From Clostridiales bacterium (GTDB lineage Bacteria > Bacillota > Clostridia > Saccharofermentanales > Saccharofermentanaceae): a DNA stretch of 64,000 nt. The notes under the pieces are model-generated. The model had not been told where the DNA came from and did no database searches. It worked only from the letters and a program-made list of their open reading frames with translations. Each line of letters begins with the position of its first letter. The stretch's first letter is position 1. The DNA lies in NCBI GenBank assembly GCA_017617995.1, contig JAFZVE010000038.1:184391-248390 (forward strand). The letters are read 5' to 3'. The translations under genes and the position numbers were made by a program. This document shows, piece after piece, positions 61,381 to 64,000 of the stretch.

Positions 61381-63303
61381 ATGGAAACGAACAAAGCGAA
61401 AGAAAGAGCAATGGACGAGATCAGGAAGAAGAAGATCACGAAGATCGCCATCGGCGCTGCGGCCGGTGTTCTGGCCGTCGGCGGAATCGGCGCGCTGATC
61501 TATTTCGGCACACAGAAAAACAATACCGGTGTGCAGACCACTACCACTACCACCTTGAACGCAAGCGAGATCGCGGCCTCCTCCGAGCAGCTTCAGAAGA
61601 TGCAGCAGGAGATCGACGATACGAATTTCTATCAGGGTATCACGATCAACGGTATCGATGTCGGCGGCAAGACGAAGGAAGAAGTCAAGTCCATGTTCAG
61701 TTCCGACGGATCGGACGCGCAGGTACTCGACGTCCAGTTCCAGCTCGGAGACGAGATGATCCCGCTCGTTACCGACGGGTTAAAGCTCCAGAGCGATATC
61801 GATACCGTCATAGAAGAAGCCTATAACTACGGCCGCACAAGCACAGCCTCCGGCGACGATGCGATCAAAGAGCGCTACGATACGGTCGAAGCACTCAAGA
61901 CCACTCCCAAGGACTTCACCGTCACCTATACGCTCGGCAACACCGACGTATCTACTCTCGTCCACGAGACACTCGATCCGTGCAATACGGAGCTCACCGA
62001 GGCTTCCGTCGAAGGATTCGACCTCGAGAAACTCGAGTTCATCATCACAGAATCCTCGGACGGCGTCGTAATCGACATCGACAAGGCCATCAACGATCTG
62101 AAAACCGCCTTCGGCAAGGCCGAATTCCAGGTCGTGATCCCGCTTTCTGCCGAGATCACCGAAGCCACCACTTCTTCGGAAGACCTGAAGAACCAGCTCG
62201 GTCTGGTCTCCTCCACGACTTCCGAAACCACAGACAACGATAACCGCAACACCAACATCCGTCTCGTCTGCGAAGCCATCGACGGTCTCGTACTCCAGCC
62301 GGGTGAAGAATTCAACTTCAACGACTTTATCGGTCAGAGAACGTCCGAAAAGGGCTATAAGATGGCGCACGGTATCTATAACGGCAGCATGAGAGATGAG
62401 CTCGGCGGCGGCATCTGCCAGGCCAACACCATGCTCTACCAGAGCGTTACCAAGGCGGACCTGAAGGTCAACGAGAGAAAGAACCACTCGATCCCGAGTA
62501 CTTATGTTGACAAGGGCACCGACGCGACCGTTACCTGGTACAGCCCGAACTTCCGCTTCACCAACGATTCCGAATACCCGGTCGCGATCCATGCGTACTA
62601 CGCAGATCTTCACGTAACTGTCGAGATCTACGGACGTCTTCTCCCCGATGGCCAGTACATCGAACTGGTCGGTGAGCATGTCCGCACGATCTCCCCTTCC
62701 ACGATCTATGTCGCCGATCCGAATCTCCCGATCGGCACACAGGAACAGACCGTCTCCGGCCGCACCGGTTATGACTATGCTTCCTACAAGGTCTGGTACG
62801 ACAAGGACGGAAACGAGATCAAGAGAGATTCCTATTTCTCGAGCCACTATCCCTGCCGTGACGCGGAAGTCCACGTCGGCACGATGGGCGATGACGGTCT
62901 GGTCCACACGATGGATCCGAACGGCGAGGTCGGCGATGTCGATCCGAACGCTACCGAGTCGACAAATCCGGACGGCTCGGATGTCACGCCACCGGATGGC
63001 GGTGAGAGCACAAATCCGGACGATGGTACGACACCTCCGGCCGAGGATACGACGCCCGCACCGGTGGAAGACACCACTCCGCCTCCGGCTGAGGATACCA
63101 CTCCTGCACCGGTCGAAGATACGACTCCGGCTCCGGTCGAAGATACGACTCCGGCTCCGGTCGAGGATACGACGCCCGCACCGGTGGAAGATACCACTCC
63201 TGCTCCCGCCGAGGAGACACCTCCTCCGGCAGAAGAACCTGCCTCCGGCGGTGAAGGAGGAAGCGAAGGCGGCAGTGAAGATAGCGGCGATACTGAAGGC
63301 TGA
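61381..63303 (+). CDS. VanW-family cell-surface protein with PAPVEDTT-repeat tail
   Basis: A 640-residue protein: one N-terminal membrane helix (22-43), a Thr-rich spacer, a peptidoglycan-binding-like domain (about 80-290), a VanW domain (about 292-440; GEEFNFNDFIG, ELGGGICQANTMLYQ), a strand-rich segment, then a low-complexity tail (about 515-640) with repeats of Pro-Ala-Pro-Val-Glu-Asp-Thr-Thr. VanW domains are linked to cell-wall proteins and glycopeptide loci, though this one is not in a van cluster. The start at 61381 has only a weak ribosome site; ATG 61411 is an alternative. Confidence 0.85.
   Translation: METNKAKERAMDEIRKKKITKIAIGAAAGVLAVGGIGALIYFGTQKNNTGVQTTTTTTLNASEIAASSEQLQKMQQEIDDTNFYQGITINGIDVGGKTKEEVKSMFSSDGSDAQVLDVQFQLGDEMIPLVTDGLKLQSDIDTVIEEAYNYGRTSTASGDDAIKERYDTVEALKTTPKDFTVTYTLGNTDVSTLVHETLDPCNTELTEASVEGFDLEKLEFIITESSDGVVIDIDKAINDLKTAFGKAEFQVVIPLSAEITEATTSSEDLKNQLGLVSSTTSETTDNDNRNTNIRLVCEAIDGLVLQPGEEFNFNDFIGQRTSEKGYKMAHGIYNGSMRDELGGGICQANTMLYQSVTKADLKVNERKNHSIPSTYVDKGTDATVTWYSPNFRFTNDSEYPVAIHAYYADLHVTVEIYGRLLPDGQYIELVGEHVRTISPSTIYVADPNLPIGTQEQTVSGRTGYDYASYKVWYDKDGNEIKRDSYFSSHYPCRDAEVHVGTMGDDGLVHTMDPNGEVGDVDPNATESTNPDGSDVTPPDGGESTNPDDGTTPPAEDTTPAPVEDTTPPPAEDTTPAPVEDTTPAPVEDTTPAPVEDTTPAPVEDTTPAPAEETPPPAEEPASGGEGGSEGGSEDSGDTEG
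63046..63230. repeat. Tandem 24-bp repeats coding the Pro/Glu/Thr-rich tail
   Basis: About seven near-identical 24-bp units coding Pro-Ala-Pro-Val-Glu-Asp-Thr-Thr and variants. Two consecutive units are almost perfect, which favours length variation. Confidence 0.85.
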
Positions 63304-63446
63304 CCGGTCACACAACTATATAGCAAGGACAAGTCGCAACATATTTCTGAGGCGCAGCAATGGTCACCGGGAGAGGTTACTGCATGAACCGGAGCTTCAC
63401 AGTTTCCCGATACGAGTCTCATCCTCCTGTTTCAGGACAAAAAGCA

Positions 63447-63484
63447 CCCCCATCCTCCGTACATCGCTGTACAGAAAATGGGGG
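63447..63484 (-). terminator. Intrinsic terminator downstream of the tRNA fragment
   Basis: CCCCCAT (63447-63453) and ATGGGGG (63478-63484) enclose a smaller GTACA/TGTAC hairpin. On the minus strand it is followed by TGCTTTTT, so it would end a minus-strand transcript, fitting a tRNA gene that once lay to the right. Confidence 0.7.
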
Positions 63485-63499
63485 TAACTTCATCAAATC

Positions 63500-63523
63500 T
63501 GGCGGAGACGGAGGGATTCGAAT
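63500..63523 (-). other. tRNA 3'-end fragment, probable attachment site
   Basis: The minus strand reads from the T-loop (ATTCGAAT), through CCCTCC and the 3' acceptor strand, to the CCA end (CTCCGCCA). The 5' side of the T-stem should be GAGGG but reads GGTAA, so only the 3' end of a tRNA is present. That is the usual duplicate left by an integrase at the far end of an inserted element. Confidence 0.7.
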
Positions 63524-63771
63524 TACCTAAAGAAATACCCAATCCGCACAATATGTTGAAAATAGGCGCTTTCAGGCTATGGGACAAGAAGATTTTATAT
63601 TGGTCAGCCTACTTTTTCCATTAAATCTAAATCTAATTGTCGTCAAAACTGTCGTCATTTTCTCTAGTTCTGAAAACACAGGGAAACTAGCCATCCGTCT
63701 GTTTTAGAATAGTTTTGCGATACTGTTTAAAGGTCACGCCAAACGCTTTCACAGATAATCCAGTTACTCTC
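63524..63771. other. Probable inner flank of an integrated element, with TGTCGTCA direct repeats
   Basis: An AT-rich stretch without ORFs. TGTCGTCA occurs twice in direct orientation (63638-63645 and 63650-63657), 12 bases apart, which could be integrase or excisionase arm sites. No integrase gene is inside the window. Confidence 0.45.
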
Positions 63772-64000
63772 TCAACCACGCTCCTGCACGACAGCGGCTG
63801 CGCGTTTCTGAATGATGTTGATCACCTCATCCAGGCTTCTCTGATCCGTAAAATACCCAGGGGCTTCTTCCTGGATGATCATCAGTGCGGATGGATCCGT
63901 TGAACACGAATCGTGGATATTTTCGATCACTTTCTTAAGTGCATCAATATGTTCCTGACCAATATGGATGGAGTACCAGATCAAATCCGTTACTAAAGAA
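63772..64000 (-). CDS. Extracellular solute-binding protein, C-terminal end (partial)
   Basis: The last 75 residues of a protein that continues past the right edge; the frame is open to 64000. The end (EEAPGYFTDQRSLDEVINIIQKRAAAVVQE) matches the C-terminal helix pattern of sugar ABC transporter substrate-binding proteins (MsmE-like), in which an acidic EE is followed by a SLDEVxxIIQxR helix. It lies on the inner side of the tRNA fragment, so it may belong to an integrated element or to old chromosomal DNA. Confidence 0.6.
   Translation of the reverse strand, partial: SLVTDLIWYSIHIGQEHIDALKKVIENIHDSCSTDPSALMIIQEEAPGYFTDQRSLDEVINIIQKRAAAVVQERG

Overview
This 64 kb window is chromosomal DNA of a Gram-positive, low-to-mid GC anaerobe, most likely class Clostridia. 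The evidence is the gene order rpsF-ssb-rpsR-rplI-dnaB-tilS-hpt-ftsH, the TIGR03960/TIGR03936 radical-SAM pair, a DUF4364 regulator, a FabT-like MarR protein, Firmicute-type BirA, NrtR and CsoR operators, strong GGAGG ribosome sites and many lipoproteins. I cannot name a genus from the sequence alone.

Layout. 1-9026 holds a FabT-like regulator (cut by the window edge), the radical-SAM pair, pgi, DUF4364 and small membrane or metabolic genes. 9295-13462 holds a lipoprotein whose start is broken by an A18 tract, a LuxR-type two-component pair and a lipoprotein serpin. 13478-18644 is an ABC-2 exporter and an OmpR-type two-component system. 18717-23766 has a PHP phosphoesterase, a membrane protein and a MacB-like ABC exporter. 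23910-23986 is tRNA-Val(GAC). 24115-28460 is the accessory region: a structured RNA and small ORF with their own promoter and terminators, a VirD4-like ATPase without membrane anchors, and a complete retron (ncRNA with perfect 15-bp a1/a2 arms, then a reverse transcriptase with NAxxH, YxDD and VTG motifs). 28482-31628 is the csoR-copA copper operon. 31999-41375 holds a Met/Gln/Gly-rich zinc-ribbon protein, alanine dehydrogenase, birA and a Cd/Zn efflux unit. 41388-43885 includes a lipoprotein barnase with its barstar. 43932-52096 is the ribosomal/replication operon read leftwards from a clear promoter. 52365-58707 has bioY under a BirA operator, lipoproteins, a PQQ-type beta-propeller protein and the NAD-salvage operon nrtR-NMNAT-pnuC. 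58699-63303 has an AraC regulator, a MutS-like ATPase and a VanW-family protein. 63500-64000 carries a tRNA 3'-end fragment (probable attachment site) and the end of a solute-binding protein.

Several regulators and targets sit together. BirA (35435-36505) should act on the BirA box in front of bioY. CsoR should act on two palindromes in its own promoter. NrtR should act on a palindrome inside its own promoter. The S6:S18 pair may act on the hairpin in front of rpsF. The main candidate for an undescribed system is the retron with its solitary VirD4-like ATPase, together with the small structured transcription unit in front of it.
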